NCBI GenBank assembly: GCA_902785945.1
Contig: CADAAR010000019.1
Span: 1 to 57,296, forward strand
DNA length: 57,296 bases
Reading direction: 5' to 3'
Origin: an uncultured Prevotellaceae bacterium
Lineage (GTDB): Bacteria; Bacteroidota; Bacteroidia; Bacteroidales; Bacteroidaceae
The notes beneath the pieces were generated by a model. That model saw only the letters and a program-made list of their open reading frames with translations, made no database searches and had not been told where the DNA came from. The stretch's first letter is position 1, and each line of letters starts with the position of its first letter. Position numbers and translations under genes: made by a program. Shown here piece by piece: positions 44,264 to 52,509 of the stretch.

Positions 44264-45020
44264 CAAGACAGAGTACCCCTACTCTGAAATACCCAACTTC
44301 CCTGTCTCGACAGTGGAAGGACATAGTGGCAAACTGATTTTCGGAAAACTCGGCGGAGTGGATATCCTCGCTATGCAGGGTCGTTTCCACTTCTACGAGG
44401 GCTACTCGATGAAGGAGGTGACCTTCCCCGTGCGTGTGATGTACGAACTGGGCATCAAGACACTCTTCGTGTCGAATGCTTCAGGCGGTATGAACGAACA
44501 TTTCCATGTGGGCGACCTGATGATCATCACCGACCATATCAATTTCTTCCCCGAGCACCCGCTGCGTGGTAAGAACCTCCCCACAGGTCCGCGTTTCCCC
44601 GATATGCACGAGCCTTACGACCAGCAACTGATCAAACTGGCCACTACGATAGCCAACGAGAAGAAGATTCGCGTGAGATACGGTGTCTACGTAGGTGTGC
44701 AAGGTCCGACTTTCGAAACGCCTGCAGAATATAAGATGTACCGCATATTAGGCGGCGATGCCGTGGGTATGTCAACCGTTCCGGAAGTGATTGTGGCCCG
44801 TCATTGTGGCATACGTGTCTTCGGCGTCTCTGTCATCACCGACCTCGGCGGATTCGATGTACCCGTGGAGGTGAGTCATGAGGAGGTGCAGGATGCCGCC
44901 AATAAGGCCCAGCCCTTGATGACAGAAATCATGCGTGAGATGATTGTGCGTTCCGAACAGGTGGGAAGCAACGCAAAAGAGAAATTTAATACAGATCACC
45001 CGACAGAAGAATGGAAATAG
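44148..45020 (+). CDS. punA: Purine nucleoside phosphorylase
   Basis: 290 residues from the ATG at 44148 (MYERIQETASWLKAR). An earlier in-frame start at 44079 would only extend into lpxK with a sequence unlike the family. The enzyme cleaves purine nucleosides with phosphate to base and ribose-1-phosphate. Motifs: LGTGLGQLA phosphate loop, GHSGKL, MQGRFHFYEG, NASGGMN, QGPTFETPAEY, VGMSTVPEV. It belongs to the trimeric NP-I class. It overlaps lpxK by 116 bp at its start and thiL by 10 bp at its end, so translation of the operon is tightly coupled. Confidence 0.94.
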   Translation: MYERIQETASWLKARMTTNPTTAIVLGTGLGQLASEITDKTEYPYSEIPNFPVSTVEGHSGKLIFGKLGGVDILAMQGRFHFYEGYSMKEVTFPVRVMYELGIKTLFVSNASGGMNEHFHVGDLMIITDHINFFPEHPLRGKNLPTGPRFPDMHEPYDQQLIKLATTIANEKKIRVRYGVYVGVQGPTFETPAEYKMYRILGGDAVGMSTVPEVIVARHCGIRVFGVSVITDLGGFDVPVEVSHEEVQDAANKAQPLMTEIMREMIVRSEQVGSNAKEKFNTDHPTEEWK

Positions 45021-46114
45021 CGAAACTTGGTGAATTCGGTCTGATTGACCGTCTGACCAAAGACATAGAGACGAAAAATGAGAGTACGAAGTACGGCGTG
45101 GGCGATGACTGCGCCGTACTCAGTTATCCAGACAAGGAAGTACTGGTGACCACCGACCTGCTGATGGAAGGGGTGCATTTCGACCTGACCTACATCGATT
45201 TGAAGCATCTCGGCTACAAGTCGGCAATGGTGAATATCAGCGATGTATTCGCCATGAACGGCACACCCCGTCAGATAACCGTATCGCTGGCACTCAGCAA
45301 ACGGTTTACGGTAGAGGATATGGACGAGTTCTATGCTGGTCTGCGATTGGCCTGCGACAAATGGCATGTAGACATCGTGGGCGGCGACACCACCTCTTCC
45401 TATACCGGACTGGCCATCAGCATCACCTGTATCGGTGAGGCCAAGAAAGAGGATATCGTGTATCGCAACGGTGCCAAGAACACCGATCTGGTCTGCGTGA
45501 GCGGCGACTTAGGAGCCGCCTATATGGGACTTCAGTTGCTGGAGCGCGAGAAGAGCGTATATTACGGACAAATTAACGACCTCCAGAAGAAAATCACCGA
45601 AGCCAAAGCCGCTGGCGACGAAAAGAGACTCTCAACACTCAATGCTCAACTGGCAAACTTCACCTTCCAACCTGATTTCAGTGGCAAGGAATATCTGTTG
45701 CAGCGTCAGTTGCAGACAGAAGCCCGTGGCGACATCATCGAAAAGCTCCGTGAGGCAGGTATACGACCTACAGCCATGATGGACATCAGCGACGGACTCT
45801 CCTCAGAACTCATGCATATCTGTAAGCAGTCGGGAGTAGGATGCCGTATCTTTGAGAAGAACATCCCCATCGATTACCAGACGGCTGTGATGGCGGAAGA
45901 GATGAATATGAACGTGACCACTTGCGCCCTGAATGGTGGCGAGGACTACGAATTGCTGTTCACCGTGCCCATCGGCGACCACGAGAAGATAGAACAGATG
46001 GAGGGTGTCAAGATGATCGGACACATCACGGAAGAGAAATACGGCCAACTGCTCGTAACCCGTGATAATCAGGAGTTTGAGCTCAAAGCACAGGGTTGGA
46101 ACCCGTTGGAATAA
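45011..46114 (+). CDS. thiL: Thiamine-monophosphate kinase
   Basis: 367 residues. ThiL phosphorylates thiamine-P to thiamine-PP, the active cofactor. Motifs: FGLIDRL, GVGDDCAVL (about 29-37), TTDLLMEGVHFD, VGGDTTSS, MDISDGLSSEL and GGEDYELLFT. It is longer than E. coli ThiL (325) because of an insertion at about residues 177-225 that looks helical (DLQKKITEAKAAGDEKRL). It overlaps the upstream gene by 10 bp. Last gene of the operon; followed by a large inverted repeat. Confidence 0.95.
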   Translation: MEIAKLGEFGLIDRLTKDIETKNESTKYGVGDDCAVLSYPDKEVLVTTDLLMEGVHFDLTYIDLKHLGYKSAMVNISDVFAMNGTPRQITVSLALSKRFTVEDMDEFYAGLRLACDKWHVDIVGGDTTSSYTGLAISITCIGEAKKEDIVYRNGAKNTDLVCVSGDLGAAYMGLQLLEREKSVYYGQINDLQKKITEAKAAGDEKRLSTLNAQLANFTFQPDFSGKEYLLQRQLQTEARGDIIEKLREAGIRPTAMMDISDGLSSELMHICKQSGVGCRIFEKNIPIDYQTAVMAEEMNMNVTTCALNGGEDYELLFTVPIGDHEKIEQMEGVKMIGHITEEKYGQLLVTRDNQEFELKAQGWNPLE

Positions 46115-46203
46115 GAATGAAAGAATGAAAAAATAAAGGAATGAAAGGATAAGTCCAAGTTATTAATAAATGTTAAAGAAGATAATTTCATTCTTTCATT
46201 CTT
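46113..46203. repeat. Inverted pair of octamer arrays after thiL
   Basis: The arms 46113-46130 and 46186-46203 are an 18-bp perfect inverted repeat, each made of GAATGAAA-type octamers. More degenerate copies lie inside (to about 46147) and to the right (to about 46220). The 55-nt gap has no gene. It may act as a terminator or barrier before tRNA-Phe. Confidence 0.9.
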
Positions 46204-46225
46204 GCATTGTTTCATTTTTTCTTTG

Positions 46226-46233
46226 TACCTTTG
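46226..46233 (+). promoter_or_regulatory. Promoter -7 box of tRNA-Phe
   Basis: TACCTTTG, 34 bp before the tRNA. The -33 region is only TTGC. Confidence 0.5.
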
Positions 46234-46267
46234 CACCCGCAAACGAAAGGATTGCGACCAAAGACAT

Positions 46268-46340
46268 GGTGCCTTAGCTCAGTTGGTAGAGCATCGGACT
46301 GAAAATCCGTGTGTCCCCGGTTCGATTCCTGGAGGTACCA
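46268..46340 (+). tRNA. tRNA-Phe (GAA)
   Basis: 73 nt with a full cloverleaf: acceptor stem GGTGCCT with AGGTACC (one G-T pair), D arm TAGCTCAGTTGGTAGAGCA, anticodon loop CTGAAAA (anticodon GAA, Phe), T arm with GGTTCGATTCC. Discriminator A; CCA is not encoded. The outermost anticodon-stem pair is T-T, a small irregularity. Confidence 0.97.
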
Positions 46341-46379
46341 CTCCTCCTTTCATTAGCCCGGTTTATATATGAGCCAATA

Positions 46380-46411
46380 TTTGCCTATCTGCGAAAAATA
46401 GCTTACCTTTG
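46380..46411 (+). promoter_or_regulatory. Promoter of the histidine phosphatase gene
   Basis: TTTG (46380-46383), 20 nt, then TACCTTTG (46404-46411); the start codon is 26 bp downstream. Confidence 0.8.
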
Positions 46412-46437
46412 CACCACATTATTTATAATAAGGTAAT

Positions 46438-47727
46438 ATGAAGAAGTATTTATTCACCCTTGCTGCTGTCATGATGGCCGTTGCTATCAATGCCCAAACA
46501 GCACGCGAAGAAATCAAAGCCAACAAATATTTGTCGGGCAGTCAGTATCTGGATTATAACCGTAGGCTTCCTGACAAGCCCCTCACCCCATCGCCAAAGG
46601 GCTATGAGCCTTACTACATGAGTCACTACGGTCGTCACGGTTCCCGTTGGCTGATCAGCGACAACAGCTATACAGGGCCCAGAGACATCCTCCGCGAAGC
46701 CAAGGATCAAGGCAAGCTGACCCCACTCGGCGAAGAGGTGCTCAAGAAGATTGAGGCCTTCGAGCCCACATCCGTCAAACGACTGGGTGATCTGTCGACC
46801 GTTGGTGAGCGCCAGCATCACGGCATCGGCAAACGTATGACTGAGAACTTCCCAGAGATCTTCAAAGCCAAGAACGTACCCATCGATGCCCGTTCTACAG
46901 TTGTCAACCGCTGTATTCTCTCGATGATTGCCGAGTGTGAAGAGCTCGCTGCTGCCAATCCCACAGCACGTTTCCACAATGACGTAAGTGAGTCGTTGCA
47001 GTATTACCTGAACCAGCCTTGGGACGGTCTGGTGAAAGAGACAGGTAACGACGGCAAGTTGCGTCGTGAGACCTTCCGCGGTAAATACACCCACCCCGAG
47101 CGACTGATGAAGGCCCTCTTCAACGATCAGCAGTACGTGTTCAGCAACCTGCGTGCCGGCTCGTTCATGCGCAGCCTCTTTGAGATTGCCACCAACATGC
47201 AGAGTCACGATACCGACATTGAACTCTTCTCGATCTTTACCGAAGAGGAGATCTACGACCTCTGGAAGCAGAACAACATCGCCTGGTATATTGCCTACGG
47301 TCCCTCACCACTCACCAAAGGCATCATGCCCTTCAGTCAGCGTAACCTGCTGAAGAACATAATCGAGACGGCTGATACCGTCACCCAGACACAGGCCACA
47401 CTCCGTTTCGGCCACGAAGTATGCGTGATGCCGTTAGCCTGTCTGCTGGAACTCGACAACTGTGCCGTACAAGTGGAAAACCTCGACGAACTCGACCAGT
47501 ACTGGCAGAACTACAAGATCTTCCCCATGGGATGTAATATCCAGTTGATCTTCTATCGTCCGAAGAAAGGTAAGGATGGCGATATCCTCGTCAAAGCACT
47601 TTTGAACGAACGCGAGGCCAAGTTGCCCATCGCCACCGATCAGCATCCTTACTACAAATGGAGCGACCTGCGCCAGTATTACCTCGACAAACTCGCCAAG
47701 TTTGACGAGATGAATAGTAAATTGTAA
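46438..47727 (+). CDS. Secreted histidine-type phosphatase, MINPP/phytase-like
   Basis: 429 residues; signal peptide ends INAQ (about 20). Branch-2 histidine phosphatase signature RHGSRW (His67 nucleophile, about 66-71). The distal motif is GHE (His326-Glu327) rather than the HD of classical acid phosphatases; a Glu here recalls MINPP-type inositol-phosphate phosphatases, which occur in gut Bacteroides. The substrate is inferred. Periplasmic or surface. It has its own promoter and is followed by the pantothenate kinase after a 29-bp spacer made of heptamer repeats. Confidence 0.87.
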   Translation: MKKYLFTLAAVMMAVAINAQTAREEIKANKYLSGSQYLDYNRRLPDKPLTPSPKGYEPYYMSHYGRHGSRWLISDNSYTGPRDILREAKDQGKLTPLGEEVLKKIEAFEPTSVKRLGDLSTVGERQHHGIGKRMTENFPEIFKAKNVPIDARSTVVNRCILSMIAECEELAAANPTARFHNDVSESLQYYLNQPWDGLVKETGNDGKLRRETFRGKYTHPERLMKALFNDQQYVFSNLRAGSFMRSLFEIATNMQSHDTDIELFSIFTEEEIYDLWKQNNIAWYIAYGPSPLTKGIMPFSQRNLLKNIIETADTVTQTQATLRFGHEVCVMPLACLLELDNCAVQVENLDELDQYWQNYKIFPMGCNIQLIFYRPKKGKDGDILVKALLNEREAKLPIATDQHPYYKWSDLRQYYLDKLAKFDEMNSKL

Positions 47728-47752
47728 AATTGTAAATTGTCAAATTGTCAAA
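47720..47752. repeat. Heptamer/octamer array AATTGTA/AATTGTC
   Basis: Four to five units of AATTGTA or AATTGTC (period 7-8) cover the phosphatase stop codon and run to 5 bp before the next ATG (47757). Confidence 0.88.
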
Positions 47753-47756
47753 TACA

Positions 47757-48584
47757 ATGGGAATCATTATTGGAATCGACGTGGGTATCTCCACGACAAA
47801 GATTGTAGGCATCAAGAACAACAAGGTTTCTGCCCCTATCCGTATCACAGCCGCTGACCCCATCACCTCTCTCTATGGTGCTTTCGGCAAGTATCTGCAC
47901 GACAACGACATCGAACTGAGCGATGTGGAACACGTGATGCTGACAGGCGTAGGTGCTGCCTATATCGACCAACCCATCTACGGTCTGCCCACCAGCAAAT
48001 CGCAGGAGTTTATCGCCGATGGTCTGGGTGCCCGTTTCGAATCGAAACTTGATCATACCATCGTAGTCTCGATGGGAACAGGTACATCGTTTGTGAAATG
48101 CGACGGCGATGACATGAAGCATATCGGTGGTATCGGCGTGGGAGGTGGAACACTCGCCGGATTGGCTCGTATCATGCTGAATACCAGCGATATCAAACAG
48201 GTAGCAACCCTCGCCAAACAAGGCAATGTGCGCAATATCGACCTGACCATCGGCGACATCAGCGCCCAGCCGTTACCTGGTCTGCCGATGGACACGACGG
48301 CCTCTAACTTCGCCCGTGCCCAGAGCGATGCCTCGAAAGAGGACATTGCAGCAGGCATCATCAAGATGGTGCTCCAGAGCATTGGCTCTGCTGCCTGGCT
48401 GGCCTCTTTAGGCAGTGACATCCGCGATTTCGTACTGATTGGCAACCTCTCGCTGCTGCCCCAGTGCAAGGAGGTCTTCCCCGCTCTGGAGAAGCTCTAC
48501 GACATCCGTTTCCACATTCCGAAGTATTCTCAGTATTGTACGGCGATAGGTGCCGCTCTCGACTATTACAACAAGAAAAAATAA
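47757..48584 (+). CDS. coaW: Type II pantothenate kinase-like (ASKHA fold)
   Basis: 275 residues from the ATG at 47757 (MGIIIGIDVGISTTK); an in-frame TTG 12 bp upstream lies in the repeat array and is less likely. It phosphorylates pantothenate, the first step of coenzyme A synthesis. The ATP-binding loops IGIDVGISTTKIVG and VSMGTGTSFV, GGIGVGGGTLAGLA and ALDYY at the end fit the eukaryote/Staphylococcus-type CoaW family. Activity is inferred from family. Ends at a terminator convergent with the MFS gene. Confidence 0.88.
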   Translation: MGIIIGIDVGISTTKIVGIKNNKVSAPIRITAADPITSLYGAFGKYLHDNDIELSDVEHVMLTGVGAAYIDQPIYGLPTSKSQEFIADGLGARFESKLDHTIVVSMGTGTSFVKCDGDDMKHIGGIGVGGGTLAGLARIMLNTSDIKQVATLAKQGNVRNIDLTIGDISAQPLPGLPMDTTASNFARAQSDASKEDIAAGIIKMVLQSIGSAAWLASLGSDIRDFVLIGNLSLLPQCKEVFPALEKLYDIRFHIPKYSQYCTAIGAALDYYNKKK

Positions 48585-48588
48585 GTAA

Positions 48589-48614
48589 AATCCCTGCTCA
48601 ACCGAGTGGGGATT
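48589..48614. terminator. Terminator between coaW and the MFS gene
   Basis: An 11-bp stem with two G-T pairs (AATCCCTGCTC with GAGTGGGGATT) and an AACC loop, then CTTTTT on the plus strand. On the minus strand TTTTACTTATTTTTT follows. Confidence 0.82.
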
Positions 48615-48618
48615 CTTT

Positions 48619-49851
48619 TTATCTGACTGTTTCGTTCAGGTTTCTGCGAAGGAAGAAAGCCTTCGTAGCGAGGAAGAAACAGGCAACGCCCGAGGCATTT
48701 ACGAGAACAACGGTCCAAAAAGCGGCGGAATAGCCTAATAGCTCTGATACCACACCTCCTACGAGAATACCCATTCCCATACCGATATCCCAGGAAATCA
48801 AAATGGTGCTATTAGCTGTGCCGCGCTGATTATTATGCGCCACATTAATAGTCATGTTCTGAAAAGCGGGCCACATATGACCATTGCCGAGGCCGATCAA
48901 CAATGCGGAACCATAGTAGCCTAAAGAAGTGAATAGTGATGAGTGAATAGTGAAGAGTGAAGAAAGCGTCGGCACAAGAATAAAGAGCGTGTAACCCACG
49001 AGGGAGATCACCATACCTGAGCCGGCATTATGGGTAACACGACCATTACGCAAGGCCTTTCCTCCCTGTAAACGACTCAGAATCAAGCCCACAGAACAAA
49101 GCATGAAATAAGTGCCTGTTCCGCCCGTAATGCCCATCACCTCCTTACCATAAATGGCAAGATAATTACTCAGCACACCAAAGCTGAACCCAAACGCCAC
49201 CATATTCAGACCCAGCAACCAGCCACGCACTAAAAAGAAGCGATCCCAAGAAAATTTCGATTTGTTCTTGATGGTTGCCTTAGCATCCAGTTTCACCGTT
49301 GCATCCACAATCCACCCTGCACAAGCAACAACCAATGCCAACCAGAACAGCAATTCAAAACTCTGCGTGTATTTATAGATAAAGATACCTATCGTTGGGG
49401 CAATGGCCATTGCGAGGTTATTACTCAGCCCATAATAGCCGATACCCTCCGTACGCCGACTCGATGGCAGCACATCAATGGCAACTGTTGAATTAGAAAC
49501 CGTCAGTGCCCCAAAAGGTCCACCATGCAGCGTCCTGACGATCGTGAATAATAATAAGGTTGACGCTGCCAGATACCCCGCAAAGAAGATGGCAAATGCC
49601 CCAAAGCTGATCATCAGCACCGTCTTACGAGGAAAAGCATCGACCACATACCCACTGAAAGGTCTAAACAACAAGGCCGTGATCGTATAGCCCGAAAGAA
49701 CTAATCCGATCACGTCCTTGGTTGCTCCAAAATGTTCACTCAGATAGAGCGGCAGCAATGGTGTGAGAATATAGAAGGCGAAAAACAGCGTAAAGTTCGC
49801 CACCATCACCTTGCAATAGTTCCTATTCCATAGCCGCTCTCTCTGCTCCAT
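48619..49851 (-). CDS. Major facilitator superfamily transporter
   Basis: 410 residues, about 12 transmembrane helices. The GYTITALLFRPFSGYVVDAFPRKTVL segment holds the MFS loop 2-3 motif. Inner membrane; probably moves a small sugar or related compound. It starts 7 bp after the GH3 gene, so it is the third gene of an esterase-GH3-MFS operon and may import or export the released product. Residues about 297-308 (SLFTIHSSLFTS) are encoded by a heptamer array placed between predicted helices, an odd in-frame insertion. The substrate is unknown. Confidence 0.88.
   Translation of the reverse strand: MEQRERLWNRNYCKVMVANFTLFFAFYILTPLLPLYLSEHFGATKDVIGLVLSGYTITALLFRPFSGYVVDAFPRKTVLMISFGAFAIFFAGYLAASTLLLFTIVRTLHGGPFGALTVSNSTVAIDVLPSSRRTEGIGYYGLSNNLAMAIAPTIGIFIYKYTQSFELLFWLALVVACAGWIVDATVKLDAKATIKNKSKFSWDRFFLVRGWLLGLNMVAFGFSFGVLSNYLAIYGKEVMGITGGTGTYFMLCSVGLILSRLQGGKALRNGRVTHNAGSGMVISLVGYTLFILVPTLSSLFTIHSSLFTSLGYYGSALLIGLGNGHMWPAFQNMTINVAHNNQRGTANSTILISWDIGMGMGILVGGVVSELLGYSAAFWTVVLVNASGVACFFLATKAFFLRRNLNETVR
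48928..48962. repeat. Heptamer array inside the MFS gene, 5 units
   Basis: AGTGAAT, AGTGATG, AGTGAAT, AGTGAAG, AGTGAAG: exact period 7 over 35 bp, in frame in the MFS transporter. The last two units equal the unit of the array at 3291-3318. Confidence 0.93.
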
Positions 49852-49858
49852 TCAAAAT

Positions 49859-52483
49859 TTATTTCACCACGAAATCAAAGGCCTGCAGGTCCTTGTCGTT
49901 CGACGAGGTACCATAGAGAATCTGATAGCGACCAGCCTTCGTCGACAGCTCGTCGATAGCCTCATCGTAATATTCGAAGGCCTCACCGTCAAGCGTAATG
50001 CTAGCCGTCTTGGTCTCACCGGCATTCAACTGCAGCTTCTGGAAGCCCTTCAATGCCTTGATAGGTGCACCAGCATCATCGAGCGCCTTCACATACACCT
50101 GAACCACCTCAGTGCCCTCACGCTTACCTGTATTCGTCACAGGCACGCTCACAGTCACCTTACCGTTCTTCTTCATCTGCTTGGCAGAAATCTTACCCTT
50201 ACCCACGTTGAAGGTAGTATAGCTCAGACCGTAGCCGAAAGCATACTGAGGCACACCCGTGAAGTAACGATAGGTGCGGTTCTTCATCGAGTAGTCCATG
50301 AAGTCGGGCAGATCATCGTTCGAGCGATAGAAGGTCACAGGCAACTTGCCACCAGGGTTGTAGTCGCCGAAGAGCACGTCAGCGAGAGCCTTCGCACCAC
50401 CCTGACCAGCATACCAAGCCTGCAGAAGTGCATCATACTCACCCTCGACACTACCGAAGGCAATAGCCGAACCTGAGCAGTTCACGAAGATCACAGGCTT
50501 GCCCGTCTTGTGCATAGCCTTTACCAGCAGCTGCTGAACCACAGGCAGTTCGATGGTCTGCTTGTCACCACCCTCGCCCTCCATACGGGCAGAGATACCA
50601 CCAATGATGATGATGGCGTCAGCCACACTGCACTCCTTAGCCAGATCGGTGAAGTCGGCCAAACGACGCTCGCAGATGTCACCACGCAGCATAGCGAAGT
50701 TACCAGTACCACGACGATACTCGATCACGACATCGTATTCCTTACCCTTCTCTACGGGGAAGCCCTTGTAGTCAGCACCGCGACGTCCGAAACCGAAGCC
50801 GCCGAAACCACGACGACCACCGCCGCCCTTGTTCTCCTCGACCACCTGACCATTCACCTTCAGCACATAGCCATTATCGGTAGAGAGCGTGTACTTCATC
50901 TCACCTGTGAAGGTAGCGGTGTACTTACCGCTGATGCGTACAGCCAGGTTATCGTTGGTAATGCCCTCAGCAAAGCCCCAGGCACCAAAGGTAGAGAAGT
51001 CCAACTCTGTGTAGTAGTCGCTCTTCACGGGGTTCTCGAAGTTCGTCTCTCTGTCGTTCCAGAACTCCACGAGCACGCCCTTGCCACCATTGAACTCCTG
51101 CAGGTGATGCACGGTGGTGTACTCATCGTTCAGCTCACAAGCCTTATCATAAATGATCTTCGCACCAGGCACAGCATTCTTGATACCCTCCAGCAGCGAG
51201 TGCTTGTGGTTATCGGTAGGTGTGCCACCGTAGTTACCGTTCAACAATTCGATATCATCGGCATTCGGACCCAGCACAGCCAGCGTCTTGATGCTCTTCG
51301 AGAGGGGCAGCACATTACCCTTGTTCTCCAACAGCACCATCGACTCGCGGGCAGCCTGGGTAGCCAGGTCATTATTCTTCTCGCTGCTAATCACCTCAGG
51401 ACCCAGCTTGGCCCAAGGCAGCATGTCAGCAGGATCAAACATACCCAGCTCGAAGCGACCCATCAGGGTCTTGCGAAGATGGCTGTCGAGATCGCTCTCC
51501 TTGATCAGATTCTTCTTCATACCCTCGGTAAGCGACATAAACACCTTACCGCACTCCAGGTCTGTACCGTTCAGCACAGCATCGACAGAAGCCGAGAGAC
51601 CATCCTTATGCGTCTCGTGCTGACCACGGTTGAAGAAGTTGTTGATAGCGTCGCAGTCAGTGAGTACGATAGCATTGTAACCCCACTTGTTGCGCAGGAT
51701 ATCGATCAACAGACGGTCGCTCGTACAACAAGGCTTACCCTCGAAACGCTGATAAGCACACATCACCTCGCGCACGTTACCCTTCTTCACCAGAGCCTTG
51801 AAGGCAGGCAGATAGGTCTCCCAGAGGTCACGGTTCGTGGGCTCCACATTCATCGAGTGACGCAGAGGCTCCGGACCACTGTGCACGGCATAGTGCTTGG
51901 CACAGGCGTGGGTCTTGAAATAGCGATCGTCATTGCCCTGCATACCCAAAACGGTCTGCACACCAAGAACAGCATTTAGATAAGGATCCTCACCACAGGT
52001 CTCCTGACCACGACCCCAACGCGGATCACGGAAGATGTTCACGTTCGGGCACCAGAAGGTCAGCTCCGGATTGCCTGGGTAGTAAGTCACACCCATGGGC
52101 ACGTTGAACAGTTTCGGATCGTTGTGGTCCGTACGGTTCCAGTTGGCACGGGCCTCATCGCTCACCTGTGAGAACACGTCATACACCAGCTGAGCATTGA
52201 AGGCAGCTGCCATACCGATGGGCTGCGGATAGACCGTATAGCCACCCTGACGCACACCGTGACAGGCCTCACTCCACCAGTTATAAGATGGGATGCCGAG
52301 ACGGTCAATCGAGATTGACTTGTTCATCATCAGTCCCACCTTCTCCTCAGGTGTGAGCAGAGAGAGCAGATTTTCCACGCGTTCCTGATTCGTGAGTTTC
52401 GGATCCTGGAACGGATACTTCGTTTGCGCTGACACTGAGGTGGCCAGCATGGCGGTCATCGCCAAAACCAGTAATTTCTTCAT
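49859..52483 (-). CDS. GH3 beta-glycosidase with PA14 insertion (beta-xylosidase/glucosidase-like)
   Basis: 874 residues; signal peptide ends SVSAQ (about 20). GH3 N-terminal barrel (about 30-330) with the nucleophile in VLTDCDAI and KTHACAKHYAVHSGP. The alpha/beta sandwich is split by a PA14-like domain (about 470-600; YTATFTGEMKYTLSTDNGYVLKVNG). A fibronectin-III-like C-terminal domain follows (about 780-870). The inserted PA14 recalls Prevotella xylan-type GH3 enzymes. A Gly/Arg-rich loop (GGGGRRGFGGFGFGRRG, about 550-567) sits in PA14 and is unusual. 26 bp after the esterase gene, 7 bp before the MFS gene: one operon for hemicellulose side-chain and oligosaccharide hydrolysis is likely. 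Confidence 0.93.
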   Translation of the reverse strand: MKKLLVLAMTAMLATSVSAQTKYPFQDPKLTNQERVENLLSLLTPEEKVGLMMNKSISIDRLGIPSYNWWSEACHGVRQGGYTVYPQPIGMAAAFNAQLVYDVFSQVSDEARANWNRTDHNDPKLFNVPMGVTYYPGNPELTFWCPNVNIFRDPRWGRGQETCGEDPYLNAVLGVQTVLGMQGNDDRYFKTHACAKHYAVHSGPEPLRHSMNVEPTNRDLWETYLPAFKALVKKGNVREVMCAYQRFEGKPCCTSDRLLIDILRNKWGYNAIVLTDCDAINNFFNRGQHETHKDGLSASVDAVLNGTDLECGKVFMSLTEGMKKNLIKESDLDSHLRKTLMGRFELGMFDPADMLPWAKLGPEVISSEKNNDLATQAARESMVLLENKGNVLPLSKSIKTLAVLGPNADDIELLNGNYGGTPTDNHKHSLLEGIKNAVPGAKIIYDKACELNDEYTTVHHLQEFNGGKGVLVEFWNDRETNFENPVKSDYYTELDFSTFGAWGFAEGITNDNLAVRISGKYTATFTGEMKYTLSTDNGYVLKVNGQVVEENKGGGGRRGFGGFGFGRRGADYKGFPVEKGKEYDVVIEYRRGTGNFAMLRGDICERRLADFTDLAKECSVADAIIIIGGISARMEGEGGDKQTIELPVVQQLLVKAMHKTGKPVIFVNCSGSAIAFGSVEGEYDALLQAWYAGQGGAKALADVLFGDYNPGGKLPVTFYRSNDDLPDFMDYSMKNRTYRYFTGVPQYAFGYGLSYTTFNVGKGKISAKQMKKNGKVTVSVPVTNTGKREGTEVVQVYVKALDDAGAPIKALKGFQKLQLNAGETKTASITLDGEAFEYYDEAIDELSTKAGRYQILYGTSSNDKDLQAFDFVVK

Positions 52484-52509
52484 ACGATTCTTTATACCTA
52501 TTTAATTAA

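Noticed and set aside
50510-51979. Long plus-strand open frame (489 codons) opposite the GH3 gene
   Set aside because: It is antisense to a well-supported GH3 enzyme, has no family-like motifs and is rich in residues produced by reversed biased codons. It is a shadow frame.
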